From an uncultured Lachnospiraceae bacterium (GTDB taxonomy: Bacteria > Bacillota > Clostridia > Lachnospirales > Lachnospiraceae), in assembly GCA_944380605.1 (NCBI GenBank), contig CALWIA010000015.1, forward strand, positions 1 through 64,000: a stretch of 64,000 nucleotides of DNA, written 5' to 3'. Of the stretch, positions 1 to 8,394 are shown in pieces; within the stretch, counting starts at the first letter, position 1, and each line of letters opens with the position of its first letter. Made by a program: the position numbers and the translations under genes. The notes under the pieces are model-generated. The model was not told the origin of the DNA. It searched no databases and saw only the letters and a list, made by a program, of their open reading frames with translations.

Positions 1-25
1 AATTGCGTCAAACCATTTGAAAAGG

Positions 26-60
26 AAAAACCCCGGAAACCGCGTAGTTCCGGGGTTTTT
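26..60. terminator. Bidirectional rho-independent terminator after rpsI
   Basis: An 8-bp GC-rich stem (31-38 pairs with 48-55) has five A on the left and five T on the right, so it can act on both strands. On the minus strand it lies just beyond the rpsI stop and would end the rplM-rpsI transcript. Confidence 0.85.
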
Positions 61-78
61 GACCACTTTTGATAAAGT

Positions 79-471
79 TTAGCGCTTGCTGAACTGCGGC
101 GCGCGACGGGCAGCCTTGAGGCCGTACTTCTTTCTTTCTTTCATTCTCGGGTCTCTGGTCAGGAAGCCGGACTTCTTCAGAATCGGACGATATTCCGCGT
201 CTGCCTGCAGCAGGGCGCGGGAAATGCCGTGGCGGATCGCGCCGGCCTGGCCGCTGAAGCCGCCGCCGTGCACATTGACCTGAACGTCAAACTTGTCTGC
301 CGTCTCCGTCGCTACCAGCGGCTGACGAACAATCAGCTTCAGGGTCTCCAGACCCAGATACTCGTCAATGTCTCTCTTATTAATGGTGATCTTGCCGGTG
401 CCCGGTACCAGGTACACTCTGGCAATGGATTTTTTTCTTCTGCCTGTTCCGTAAAATTTCGTATTCGCCAT
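79..471 (-). CDS. rpsI: Small ribosomal subunit protein S9 (uS9)
   Basis: This 130-residue protein has the normal length for bacterial S9. It carries the N-terminal [13 protein letters not shown] block and ends in the family's hallmark basic tail QFSKR, which reaches towards the P-site tRNA in the 30S subunit. It lies 27 bp downstream of rplM, the universal partner gene, and both are read from the promoter at 1052-1080. The hairpin at 26-60 ends the unit. Identification is secure. Confidence 0.98.
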   Translation of the reverse strand: MANTKFYGTGRRKKSIARVYLVPGTGKITINKRDIDEYLGLETLKLIVRQPLVATETADKFDVQVNVHGGGFSGQAGAIRHGISRALLQADAEYRPILKKSGFLTRDPRMKERKKYGLKAARRAPQFSKR

Positions 472-498
472 TGTATTTTCCTCCTTCCAGTCCCTTTA

Positions 499-933
499 TT
501 AAAACTTGAATTCTAAAACTTCCGGCTTCTGCGCAGCCTGCTCATGATCCGGGCCCGCATAGACATGAAGCTTCGTCATCATGCTTTTACCTAAAGCGCC
601 TTTGGGAAGCATGCCTTTTACCGCCAGTTCCACAACCTTCTCCGGCTTCTTGGCCATCATCTCCCGAAGTGTGGTCTCTTTCATGCCGCCCACGTAGTCG
701 GAATGACGGTAGTAAATTTTCTGATCCAGCTTTTTGCCGGTTACTTTCACTTTATCCGCGTTTACGATAATCACGTAATCGCCGCAGTCCATATGAGGCG
801 TAAAGATCGGCTTGTTCTTGCCTCTCAACACTTTTGCCGTTTCAGCAGCCAAACGTCCTAACGTACATCCGGCAGCATCTACTACATACCATTTTCTCTC
901 AATCGTCGCTGGACTCGCCATAAAACTCTTCAT
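499..933 (-). CDS. rplM: Large ribosomal subunit protein L13 (uL13)
   Basis: This 144-residue protein is full length for L13, an early assembly protein of the 50S subunit. The start [20 protein letters not shown] is typical of clostridial L13, and the [18 protein letters not shown] block is intact. A good AGGAGG site precedes the ATG. It is the first gene of the rplM-rpsI unit and has its own consensus promoter and a roughly 110-nt leader, so it need not depend on the upstream truA/ecf transcript. Confidence 0.98.
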   Translation of the reverse strand: MKSFMASPATIERKWYVVDAAGCTLGRLAAETAKVLRGKNKPIFTPHMDCGDYVIIVNADKVKVTGKKLDQKIYYRHSDYVGGMKETTLREMMAKKPEKVVELAVKGMLPKGALGKSMMTKLHVYAGPDHEQAAQKPEVLEFKF

Positions 934-1045
934 TGGTCAACCTCCTGTATGATTTCCCTTGATTTTCAATGATTCTGCTTACGACATTTATGGTCAAATG
1001 CTGTCTCCGGGGCTTTGGCTAAAGCATTTTCGCCTAACGTCACAG
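934..1045 (-). promoter_or_regulatory. Possible L13-type mRNA leader
   Basis: Between the predicted transcription start and rplM lie about 110 untranslated nucleotides with competing short stems: GCTTT/AAAGC, AAATGC/GCATTT enclosing it, and CATTT/AAATG nearer the gene. Firmicutes L13 operons are known to carry an autoregulatory leader. That this is one is inference from position and local pairing only. Confidence 0.35.
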
Positions 1046-1051
1046 TTATAC

Positions 1052-1080
1052 ATTATATAACACGGATTCTGGTGTGTCAA
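1052..1080 (-). promoter_or_regulatory. Sigma-A promoter of rplM-rpsI
   Basis: On the minus strand a perfect TTGACA (1075-1080) is followed after exactly 17 bp by a perfect TATAAT (1052-1057). It lies downstream of the truA stop codon and faces rplM. Both hexamers match consensus, so strong constitutive transcription is expected. Confidence 0.9.
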
Positions 1081-1167
1081 CCTCTTTTTGCCTCAAAAAC
1101 CGTGAAAAAACAAGGCTTTTTCCGGCTTCCTGCCCAAAACTTCCGGCGGTTTCCCTTTTCTGCGCGG

Positions 1168-2655
1168 TCAGCCCGGATATCCTGCGGAATCTGTTTCATA
1201 CCAGGAAGAGGTCCGCCGCTCCTGCGGGATCCGCTGGTAGCCCATAGATTCATACAGGCGGACCGCCGGCGCATTGCTGTCCGCCGCCGTTAGGCGCATC
1301 CGGCCCAGCCCCTGTTCCCGCGCCATGGCTTCCGCCAGCGTCAGGGCTGCCCGCGCCGCGCCTCTGCGCCGCAGTTCCTCCCGAATGCCCAGGGAATCCA
1401 CCTCCATGCAGTCCTGGCCTTGTTTCAGGATCAAAAAGCCGGCGGTTTCTTCCCCAAGTCTTACATAATAAAACCCTTCTTTGCCGGACGCCAGGCGCTT
1501 GTTCATTCCGCCGGCAGTGAGAACGGCGGAATTGGGCACCGCCCAGAATACCTGATTGTACAGACGGCAGAAGGCTTCTTCCTCTCCCGGGCCCACTGCC
1601 GCCAGCGACACATCCAGGGAAACCGGATCCGCCGCCTGGCAAACCGCTTTCTCCATCACCGCCATATCATGGGAATAGCGAAACCGGTAATAGCCGTAAT
1701 TCCGGTCCGTCCGCAGCCTTCCCCCCCGGTCGCACACCAACACCTGTCTGGCGCCGTTGCGCACCGCCTGGTGGGTCACGCGGCTGACCAGGCCGTCAAA
1801 GGCATCGTCATTGCATCGTTCAATGACCAGATACGCCTTCCCTTTTTCCCGGACTTCCGTCTGAAACAGTTCATAGGCCCAGTGGCGGTTTTCACCCCGA
1901 ATGGAATCCCGCAGTTCTGTCTCATATTCCATATGTTTCAGCGTCAGCCCTCTGGCCGGCGCCGTAGGCCCTGCCTGCTTCCGGTCCCTGGCCTCCAGAA
2001 TCTCTTCCACATGCTCCGGCGGATACACGCCCATTCCCACCTTCATCAACGTGCCGGCAATGATCCGCACCATGTTGTACAGAAAACCGCTTCCGCAAAC
2101 CCGGATCCGGATCAGATCCCCATCCCGGTCCACATCCAGGCTGTAAATGGTCCGCACCGTTTCTTCCGCCTGCCCTCTGGCGGTGCAGAAGCTTTTAAAA
2201 TCATGTTCCCCCAGCAGATACGCCGCCCCCTGCCGCATCTTGTCCACGTCCAGAGGAAAATAGCAGAAATAGGCGTACAGCCGGCGGGTAGGCATGGCAA
2301 TTTTCCGGTTCAGAATCTGGTATTCATAGGTTTTGACGCAGTTCTGCTTCCGGGGATGCCACCCCGCCGGGACCTCCTCCGATTCCAGCACCCGGATGTC
2401 CTCCGGCAGCCGCTGGTTGACGGCAAAGCAGATTTTATCCGCCCGCATGGGGCTTTCCGTGTCAAAAACCGCCACATTTCCTTCCGCGTGGACGCCGGAA
2501 TCCGTCCGGCTGGCGCCGATCACGGCAACCGGCTCCCCCAACAGCGCCGTCAGCGCCTGGTTCAGCACCTCTTCAATGGTAATTCCGTTGGACTGATACT
2601 GCCAGCCGCAGTAATGGGTGCCGTCGTAGGCCACCACCAGCTTCACCCGTTTCAT
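1168..2655 (-). CDS. truA: tRNA pseudouridine(38-40) synthase TruA fused to a GNAT-type acetyltransferase domain
   Basis: Residues 1-245 or so are TruA, which isomerises uridines 38-40 in the tRNA anticodon arm. The catalytic motif RTDSGVHA is present with Asp52, and the FLYNMVR block near residue 190 is intact. Usual TruA length is about 245, but this reading frame runs to 495 residues without a break. The C-terminal half ends in a GNAT fold: an RRRGAARAAL acetyl-CoA loop and a NAPAVRLYESMGY ending typical of N-acetyltransferases. Residues 250-345 match nothing I recognise. The gene follows ecfT in the standard ecfA1-ecfA2-ecfT-truA order. The fusion is seen directly in the frame; the substrate of the GNAT part is unknown. 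Confidence 0.9.
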   Translation of the reverse strand: MKRVKLVVAYDGTHYCGWQYQSNGITIEEVLNQALTALLGEPVAVIGASRTDSGVHAEGNVAVFDTESPMRADKICFAVNQRLPEDIRVLESEEVPAGWHPRKQNCVKTYEYQILNRKIAMPTRRLYAYFCYFPLDVDKMRQGAAYLLGEHDFKSFCTARGQAEETVRTIYSLDVDRDGDLIRIRVCGSGFLYNMVRIIAGTLMKVGMGVYPPEHVEEILEARDRKQAGPTAPARGLTLKHMEYETELRDSIRGENRHWAYELFQTEVREKGKAYLVIERCNDDAFDGLVSRVTHQAVRNGARQVLVCDRGGRLRTDRNYGYYRFRYSHDMAVMEKAVCQAADPVSLDVSLAAVGPGEEEAFCRLYNQVFWAVPNSAVLTAGGMNKRLASGKEGFYYVRLGEETAGFLILKQGQDCMEVDSLGIREELRRRGAARAALTLAEAMAREQGLGRMRLTAADSNAPAVRLYESMGYQRIPQERRTSSWYETDSAGYPG

Positions 2656-2691
2656 GTTTCTCTTCTCATACCTTTCTTACGTCATCTGCCT

Positions 2692-3498
2692 TTACGGAAG
2701 CCGCCAGATCCGCGCCGCCGCCATAGCCGCCAGATACAGGGCAAAAAACAGATAGGCCAGGCGGTCTCTGCGTTCATAGTGCAGCGGCTTCATCTTGGTC
2801 CGTCCCTCTCCGCCCCGGTAACACCGGGCTTCCATGGCCATGGCCAGGTCGGTGGCCCGCCGGAACGCGGAGATAAACAGCGGCACCAGCAGCGGCACCA
2901 TGCTTTTGGCCTTCTGGATCAGATTTCCGCTTTCAAAATCCGCGCCTCTGGCCATCTGCGCCTTCATGATCTTGTCCGTCTCCTCCACCAGAATAGGGAT
3001 AAACCGGAGCGCAATGGACATCATCATGGAAATTTCATGTACCGGCACCTTCACTGCCTTCAGAAAGCCCAGTCCTTTTTCCAGTCCATCCGTCAGTTCA
3101 TTGGGGGTGGTGGTCAGGGTCATCACCGACGAGCCGATCACCAGATAGATCAGCCGCAGCGCCATAAAAAAGGCCATCCGCAGCCCTTCCCGGGTAATCT
3201 TTAAAAACCAAAGCTGCGCCAGCACTTCTCCGTCCGTCAGGAAAAGATTAAAGCTGACGCTGATCAGCAGCAGGAAAAAGATGGTCTTCAGTCCCCGGAC
3301 CATAAAGGAAAACGGAACCCGGGACAGCCGGATCGCCAGCACCAGAAACGCCGTAGCCGCCGCATAGGCGCACAGGCCGTCGGCAAGAAACAGGGAGATA
3401 ATAAACACCATGGTCCCGAACAGCTTGGTCCGGGGATCCATCTGGTGCAGCACCGATTTTACGGGATAATATTGTCCCAGCGTAATATCTCTGATCAT
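2692..3498 (-). CDS. ecfT: ECF transporter transmembrane subunit EcfT
   Basis: This 268-residue membrane protein is the scaffold of the energy-coupling-factor vitamin importer. It links substrate-binding S components to the two ATPases. Hydrophobic segments fill the first 130 residues, and the two coupling motifs MARGAD and EARCYRGG that dock to the ATPases are visible in the cytoplasmic part. Its ATG overlaps the ecfA2 stop by 4 bp (ATGA), so translation is coupled. No S component is encoded nearby, as expected for a group II module shared by scattered S proteins. Confidence 0.95.
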   Translation of the reverse strand: MIRDITLGQYYPVKSVLHQMDPRTKLFGTMVFIISLFLADGLCAYAAATAFLVLAIRLSRVPFSFMVRGLKTIFFLLLISVSFNLFLTDGEVLAQLWFLKITREGLRMAFFMALRLIYLVIGSSVMTLTTTPNELTDGLEKGLGFLKAVKVPVHEISMMMSIALRFIPILVEETDKIMKAQMARGADFESGNLIQKAKSMVPLLVPLFISAFRRATDLAMAMEARCYRGGEGRTKMKPLHYERRDRLAYLFFALYLAAMAAARIWRLP

Positions 3499-4373
3499 GC
3501 CTGCCTCCCTGTACTTCCGGCCTGCTCCGGCTTCAGCAGCCGTACAATGGCGTCTCTGGCTTCTTCCACCGTGGTCAGTTCCTCGTCAATGGGCACGCCG
3601 TGTTCCTTCAGCGCATGGGTCAGATACGTTACCTGCGGCGCCGCCAGCCCCATGGCCTCCAGTTCCCGGTAATGTTCAAACACTTCCCTGGGCGTGCCGT
3701 CAAACACCTTTTCACCGTGGTTCATCACCATCAGCCGGTCCGCGTACCGGGCAATGTCCTCCATGCTGTGGGAAACCAGCAGAATGGTCATGCCTTTCCG
3801 GTCATGGAGATCCCGGATCTTGTCCAGGATTTCGTCCCGGCCTCTGGGATCCAGCCCCGCCGTCGGCTCGTCCAGAATCAACACTTCCGGCCCCATAGCC
3901 AGCACACCGGCAATGGCTACCCGCCGTTTCTGGCCGCCGGACAGCTCAAAGGGAGACTGCTCCCAGTATTTCCGGTCCATGCCCACCAGTTCCAGCGCCT
4001 CTTTGGCCCGTTCCCACACCTCTTTTTCCGTAAAGCCCAGGTTTCTGGGACCAAAGCACACGTCGGCAAATACATCGGTTTCAAACAGCTGGTGCTCCGG
4101 ATACTGGAATACCAGCCCCACCTTGCCCCGCAGGCGCTTCAGGCTGAATCCCTCTCCGTGGATATCCTCTCCATTGTAATAAATCGTGCCGGACGTGGGC
4201 TTCAGCAGGCCGTTCAGATGCTGAATCAGCGTGGATTTTCCGGAGCCGGTGTGGCCGATCAGGCCCACAAACTGCCCGTCCGGGATTTCAAAATTCACAT
4301 CCTTCAGCGCGTACTGCTCAAAAGCCGTGCCCTGCCCGTAGATGTGCGTCAGATGTTCCGCTCGAATTGACAT
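3495..4373 (-). CDS. ecfA2: ECF transporter ATP-binding subunit EcfA2
   Basis: This 292-residue ABC ATPase is one half of the heterodimer that powers the ECF importer. Walker A GHTGSGKST lies near residue 40, the signature is LSGGQKRR, and Walker B is VLILDEPTAGLDP. It is placed 9 bp after ecfA1 and overlaps ecfT, the usual Firmicutes arrangement. The A1/A2 assignment is by gene order and by the MSIRAEHLTHIYG start typical of A2. Confidence 0.95.
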   Translation of the reverse strand: MSIRAEHLTHIYGQGTAFEQYALKDVNFEIPDGQFVGLIGHTGSGKSTLIQHLNGLLKPTSGTIYYNGEDIHGEGFSLKRLRGKVGLVFQYPEHQLFETDVFADVCFGPRNLGFTEKEVWERAKEALELVGMDRKYWEQSPFELSGGQKRRVAIAGVLAMGPEVLILDEPTAGLDPRGRDEILDKIRDLHDRKGMTILLVSHSMEDIARYADRLMVMNHGEKVFDGTPREVFEHYRELEAMGLAAPQVTYLTHALKEHGVPIDEELTTVEEARDAIVRLLKPEQAGSTGRQA

Positions 4374-4382
4374 ATTCTCTCC

Positions 4383-5276
4383 TTACTGTTTCGCATCCAG
4401 GGTGATTTTCCCCGGAAACTTTTCCGCAAACAGCGGCAGCAGACAGTCCAGCAGCTCCTGCTGGGACAGAATGCCCTCCGGGATCTCCAGGCCGCTTCTG
4501 CGCAGTTCATAGGCCAGCTCCGTCACCTGCGGCACGTCCAGCGAGTAGGACTTCAGTTCCTCCACCCTGGAAAAAATCTGCCGCGGCGTTCCATCCATAA
4601 CGATTTTTCCATCGTCCATAACGATCACCCGGTCCGCGGATACCACTTCTTCCATATAGTGGGTAATCAGAAGCACCGTGATTCCCTCTTTCCGGTTCAG
4701 CTCCCGCACCGTCCGGATGACCTCTTTGCGGCCATTGGGGTCCAGCATGGCCGTCGGCTCATCCAGCACAATGCACTCCGGCTTCATGGCCATAACGCCG
4801 GCAATGGCCACCCGCTGCTTCTGGCCGCCGGACAGCTTGTTGGGCGACTGGTACCGGTATGCCGTCATGCCCACCGCTTCCAGGCTCTCATCCACCCGCT
4901 TCCAGATATCTTCCGTCGGCACGCCGATATTTTCCGGTCCAAATCCCACGTCCTCTTCCACCACGTTGCCGATGATCTGGTTATCCGGATTCTGGAACAC
5001 CATGCCGGCCTTTTTCCGGATCTCCCATATGGCGTTCTCATCGGCGGTATTCATGCCGGAAACCCATACCGTACCCTCTGTCGGCGTCAGAATTCCGTTG
5101 ATCTGCTTGGCAAACGTGGACTTTCCGGAGCCGTTGTGGCCCAGAATCGCCACAAAACTGCCTTTCTGAATATCTACGTTCAGATTGTCAATGGCCCGGT
5201 CCACTTCCTGTATATTTTCTTCCTCATCCCGGCGGATATAGTCAAAAATCAGCCGGCTTGCCTTGATAATTCCCAT
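4383..5276 (-). CDS. ecfA1: ECF transporter ATP-binding subunit EcfA1
   Basis: This ABC ATPase has Walker A GHNGSGKST, signature LSGGQKQRV and Walker B CIVLDEPTAMLDP. I place the start at the ATG at 5276 (MGIIKASRLIF, 297 residues). An in-frame ATG at 5342 would add 22 residues unlike the family, lacks a ribosome site, and sits essentially at the predicted transcription start of the promoter at 5351-5379. This is the first gene of the ecfA1-ecfA2-ecfT-truA unit. In most Firmicutes it directly follows rplQ; here two cell-wall-repeat genes lie in between. Confidence 0.93.
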   Translation of the reverse strand: MGIIKASRLIFDYIRRDEEENIQEVDRAIDNLNVDIQKGSFVAILGHNGSGKSTFAKQINGILTPTEGTVWVSGMNTADENAIWEIRKKAGMVFQNPDNQIIGNVVEEDVGFGPENIGVPTEDIWKRVDESLEAVGMTAYRYQSPNKLSGGQKQRVAIAGVMAMKPECIVLDEPTAMLDPNGRKEVIRTVRELNRKEGITVLLITHYMEEVVSADRVIVMDDGKIVMDGTPRQIFSRVEELKSYSLDVPQVTELAYELRRSGLEIPEGILSQQELLDCLLPLFAEKFPGKITLDAKQ

Positions 5277-5350
5277 GATTTCAAACCCATCTTCCTGTGG
5301 AAACACGCCTTCGCGAACCGGCGCCGCGCCATGCGGCACCATATTGTCTC

Positions 5351-5379
5351 ATTTTAATTGAATTCCGACGGTTCGTCAA
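5351..5379 (-). promoter_or_regulatory. Sigma-A promoter of the ecfA1 operon
   Basis: Minus-strand TTGACG (5374-5379), a 17-bp spacer, then TAAAAT (5351-5356). It follows the terminator of the upstream secreted-protein gene, so ecf-truA transcription is uncoupled from the ribosomal alpha operon. Confidence 0.8.
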
Positions 5380-5402
5380 GATCGGATACCTCCGGGTACA
5401 CC

Positions 5403-5440
5403 AAAACAGGCGGCTGACCCGCTGCGGATCCGCCGCCTGT
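5403..5440 (-). terminator. Rho-independent terminator of the secreted-protein pair
   Basis: A 9-bp stem ACAGGCGGC/GCCGCCTGT (5406-5414 with 5432-5440) ends in a short T-run on the minus strand, directly after the stop codon of the 5461-6201 gene. Confidence 0.7.
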
Positions 5441-5460
5441 CTGCTGCCTGTTCCATTTCG

Positions 5461-6201
5461 TTATTCCATCCAGAGTCCAGAAGCGTCCAGCTGGCAGCCG
5501 TCCACCACCGTATTGGTCAGCATCCGGCCGCTTTCATCCAGATAATACCACTGGCCGGGCGCACCTTCCACCCAGCCGGTAGCCATGGAGCCATCCGGGT
5601 TCAGATAGTACCAGCTGCCGTCCAGTTCTTTCCAGCCGGTAGCCATGGCGCCGTCTTCTTCCAGATAATACCATTTGCCGTCCAGCCTCTGCCATCCGGT
5701 CTGGACATACCCTTCCGTGTTGAAATAGTACCAGATTCCCCGGATCATCTGCCAGCCGCCGGATGCGTAAGTGCCATCGGCAAACTGGTATTTGCTGCCG
5801 CCTACGTAGTTTCTCCAGCGGCCCTCCGTATCGCCCAGGCCCTCGGCCCGAACCGCCTCCGAAGACGCCCATTCGCTGTCCTTGACCCGTTTCTCCCCTT
5901 CATCCGGAACCGCCCGGACGGAGAAAAAGTACAGCTGCCCTTCGGACATATATTCTTTTAAGTCCACCTGGTTCCTGGTCACATAGACCCGCTTCACCAG
6001 ATATTCTCCCTCATACAGACGCACCTCATACCGGCCGGCACCGGAAACCCGGTCCCAGCGTCCCACGCCCATGGTATCGGTCCATCGAACGTCCGCCGGC
6101 GTATCCAGATACCGGTACTCCGCCGCCAAAACCGTCATGGCCGTCAGCCAGACCATCAGCGCCGCGGCCAGAACGCCCGCATATTTCTTCCAGTGTTTCA
6201 T
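5461..6201 (-). CDS. Secreted protein with choline-binding-like cell-wall repeats
   Basis: This protein is about 246 residues, starting at the ATG at 6201 (MKHWKKYAG); an AAGGG site lies upstream and the in-frame GTG 12 nt earlier is less likely. A signal peptide with a basic start, a hydrophobic core and an AxA-like end (TVLAA) is followed by a roughly 100-residue region of beta-rich character. The C-terminal 105 residues hold four to five repeats of the pattern GW-x-x-x-x-G-x-WYYL-x-x-x-G-x-M-x-TGW. Such repeats bind choline or related wall polymers in streptococci and clostridia. It is 68 bp downstream of a second such gene and is probably co-transcribed with it. The role of the N-terminal part is not recognised. 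Confidence 0.85.
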   Translation of the reverse strand: MKHWKKYAGVLAAALMVWLTAMTVLAAEYRYLDTPADVRWTDTMGVGRWDRVSGAGRYEVRLYEGEYLVKRVYVTRNQVDLKEYMSEGQLYFFSVRAVPDEGEKRVKDSEWASSEAVRAEGLGDTEGRWRNYVGGSKYQFADGTYASGGWQMIRGIWYYFNTEGYVQTGWQRLDGKWYYLEEDGAMATGWKELDGSWYYLNPDGSMATGWVEGAPGQWYYLDESGRMLTNTVVDGCQLDASGLWME

Positions 6202-6269
6202 AAGACTGTACACCCTTCTTTCTGATTTTCAGAACCTTGCTTTCAAAACGTTTCCTCCGCGCCGGCCCG

Positions 6270-7547
6270 TTACTTCTTCCAAATGCCGTCGGCATTGACG
6301 TAGAAGGTGTCCACATAGGTGTCCACCGCCTTGTAGCCCACGCCCGGATAGAAATAGTACCAGTTTCCATCCACCTGCGTCCATCCTTCCGCCATGGCGC
6401 CGCTGCTCAGCAGATAGTACATCTTGTCTTTGTAGTTCAGCCATCCGGTGCGCATGGCTCCCTCCACGCCGCCGTCCTGCAGCGTGTTCAGATAGTACCA
6501 GTAATCCCCCGCCTTGATCCATCCGGTCAGCATGGCGCCGCTGTCCTGCAGATAATAGGTATAGCCGTTTTTCGTCTGCCATCCGGTCAGCATAGCCCCC
6601 GAGGAGTCAAACAGATACCAGATATCTCCCAGCTTCAGCCAGGCGTCCTGCTGATAGGTGCCGTCGGGATACCGGTAGTACCAGGTGTTCCCCGACTGGA
6701 TCCAGCCTACCTGGCCGGTGGCTCCCACCGCGCCGCCAATCCCGCTGTCGTTCACCTGGCCGGTACCGTCGGATACATGCTCTTCGTCGATGTACATCTC
6801 ATCGGATTCCATCCACTCGCTCTTCCTGCCGTACTTCTTCTCCTCTTCCGTATGGGGCACGCTGCGCACTTTGTAGTAGTAGGTGCCTTTCTTGGTCATA
6901 TACGGATAAAAGTTGTAGGACGTTCCCTTGTAGTCCTCCAGTTCCTTCACCTTCGTACTGCCCCGGTACAGGTACACGTCGTAATAATCCGAAGAAACCG
7001 CCTTGTAGTAATCGTCGTCTTCGTCCTGATCCTGGTTCCAGACGGCTCTTCCGTACCCGGAATCCCTCCAGGAAGCGTCCGACGGCGCCGCGTACTCGCC
7101 TTTGATGCCGTTTAAGCGGACCACCACTTCCAGTTCATCCGAACTCCTTCTGGAGCTGACGTACGTCCCGCCTTTTACAGAAACATTGCGGGAGCCGTAA
7201 CTGCCCCGGAAGGCGTAATCGTCATCCGCCACATACAGATACAGCCGCATTTTGGGCTCGTCACCAATGGACAGATACCGGTCCTCGGAGGTAATCCACT
7301 CCGCGTCACGGATGTAGTACTTGGTGGAGTTGGTAGCGGCATAGGTCTCGTCCTCCTGCGGCTCCAGCGAATCTTCAATAATTGTTATGCTGTCCAGCGT
7401 ATCTCCCGCTTCCGCATTGGTTCCGACGCGGATGGATACGGACGTAATGCTCTTGGTCGCCGCGAAAGCGGCGCCGGACGCCAGCACGGACATCAGGCAG
7501 GCGCCGAGCAGTGCTCCCAGAACCTTTTTCCCTCTGTGTTTCATCAT
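6270..7547 (-). CDS. Secreted protein with beta-rich N-terminal region and choline-binding-like repeats
   Basis: Start chosen at the ATG at 7547 (425 residues), because GGGAGGG lies a few bases upstream and a signal peptide (MKHRGKKVLGALLG... ASGAAFA) begins there. Upstream in-frame codons fall inside the promoter. Residues of about 30-260 are acidic and aromatic and carry no enzyme motif I recognise. The last 160 residues contain about six repeats with the GW...WYY...G-x-M-x-TGW pattern that anchors proteins to cell-wall polymers. It is expressed from its own promoter (7591-7619) immediately after the rplQ terminator and heads a two-gene unit. Function beyond wall attachment is unknown. Confidence 0.85.
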   Translation of the reverse strand: MMKHRGKKVLGALLGACLMSVLASGAAFAATKSITSVSIRVGTNAEAGDTLDSITIIEDSLEPQEDETYAATNSTKYYIRDAEWITSEDRYLSIGDEPKMRLYLYVADDDYAFRGSYGSRNVSVKGGTYVSSRRSSDELEVVVRLNGIKGEYAAPSDASWRDSGYGRAVWNQDQDEDDDYYKAVSSDYYDVYLYRGSTKVKELEDYKGTSYNFYPYMTKKGTYYYKVRSVPHTEEEKKYGRKSEWMESDEMYIDEEHVSDGTGQVNDSGIGGAVGATGQVGWIQSGNTWYYRYPDGTYQQDAWLKLGDIWYLFDSSGAMLTGWQTKNGYTYYLQDSGAMLTGWIKAGDYWYYLNTLQDGGVEGAMRTGWLNYKDKMYYLLSSGAMAEGWTQVDGNWYYFYPGVGYKAVDTYVDTFYVNADGIWKK

Positions 7548-7590
7548 CTGCGTCCCTCCCTGCTTGTTTTTGTACACTTTCTGTATTTTT

Positions 7591-7619
7591 ATTATAAGCA
7601 ATGGGCAAACCAGCGTCAA
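7591..7619 (-). promoter_or_regulatory. Sigma-A promoter of the secreted wall-protein pair
   Basis: Minus-strand TTGACG (7614-7619), 17-bp spacer, perfect TATAAT (7591-7596). It lies about 44 bp before the ATG at 7547. Confidence 0.88.
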
Positions 7620-7683
7620 CTTACGATATTCTTTCTTTTCGCTGACAGAGCCGGCCGGAATTTCCCCAGGAACTTCCCCAAAA

Positions 7684-7713
7684 CAAAAGAACGCCGGAAA
7701 TCTCTTTCCGACG
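7684..7713 (-). terminator. Terminator of the rplQ (alpha) transcript
   Basis: A 9-bp stem (7692-7700 with 7705-7713, one G-U pair) with a 4-nt loop precedes a T-rich stretch on the minus strand, 14 bp after the rplQ stop codon. Confidence 0.75.
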
Positions 7714-7727
7714 CTCTCTTATCTGTC

Positions 7728-8264
7728 TTATACCAGTTCCAGAAGCACTTCCATAGCGCCGTCGCCTTTGCGCATACCGATCTTGACGATTCTGGTATAA
7801 CCGCCGCTGCGGCCCACATACTTGGGAGCGATCTCATCGAACATCTTGGCTGCCAGGTCTACCTTCTTGGTGCCTTTCTTCTTTCCCGCGGGAGCGGAGG
7901 GCACTTCCGTAATATCGTAGAACACCTTCAGCATCTGCCGTCTCGCATGCAGTCTGGAGGGCAGATCCTTGCGGATCTCTTTCTCTACTTCGTCGTAAAC
8001 CGTAACTTTCTTGCCGTTTACAACCTCTTTTACCCGTTTTCCGTCTTTGTCCTTGCGGGCAACCTTGGCGGTAACCTTTACCGTCTCATAGTTGTCTTTT
8101 TCCTTTACAGCCAGAGCAATCATCTTCTCCGCGATCTTGCGTACTTCTTTTGCTCTTGCTTCCGTGGTAACGATCTTGCCGTGATACAGCAGATTGGTTA
8201 CCTGGTTTCTCAGAAGCGCTTTTCTCTGGTCAGAAGTTCTGCCCAGCTTTCTGTATCCTGCCAT
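7728..8264 (-). CDS. rplQ: Large ribosomal subunit protein L17 (bL17), long form
   Basis: The start [20 protein letters not shown] at 8264 has GGAGG seven bases upstream; an in-frame ATG 15 nt earlier is not needed. L17 lines the 50S exit tunnel region. The usual bacterial length is about 115-130 residues, and here it is 178. The extra length comes from a charged insertion around residues 60-105 ([17 protein letters not shown] region) and a lysine-rich stretch later. Long L17 forms are known from Lachnospiraceae relatives. It follows rpoA, as is standard. Confidence 0.95.
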   Translation of the reverse strand: MAGYRKLGRTSDQRKALLRNQVTNLLYHGKIVTTEARAKEVRKIAEKMIALAVKEKDNYETVKVTAKVARKDKDGKRVKEVVNGKKVTVYDEVEKEIRKDLPSRLHARRQMLKVFYDITEVPSAPAGKKKGTKKVDLAAKMFDEIAPKYVGRSGGYTRIVKIGMRKGDGAMEVLLELV

Positions 8265-8394
8265 GTGATTTTCCTCCATAAAATCCGGAGTGCAGCCACG
8301 CGCCGTATGGTCTTACCAGGCCGCATCATCCATTTATTGTACCGGCTTCCCGCTCATCGGACTTACGGAAGCCGCCACATACAACCGGTTTCGA

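Noticed and set aside
1081..1167. T-rich, CCGG-containing stretch after truA as a terminator
   Set aside because: Pairing is only four bases and the T-runs are scattered; not convincing.
5343..5400. Vitamin riboswitch upstream of the ecf operon
   Set aside because: The leader is under 70 nt, with no conserved riboswitch elements; the module is shared and usually not riboswitch-controlled.
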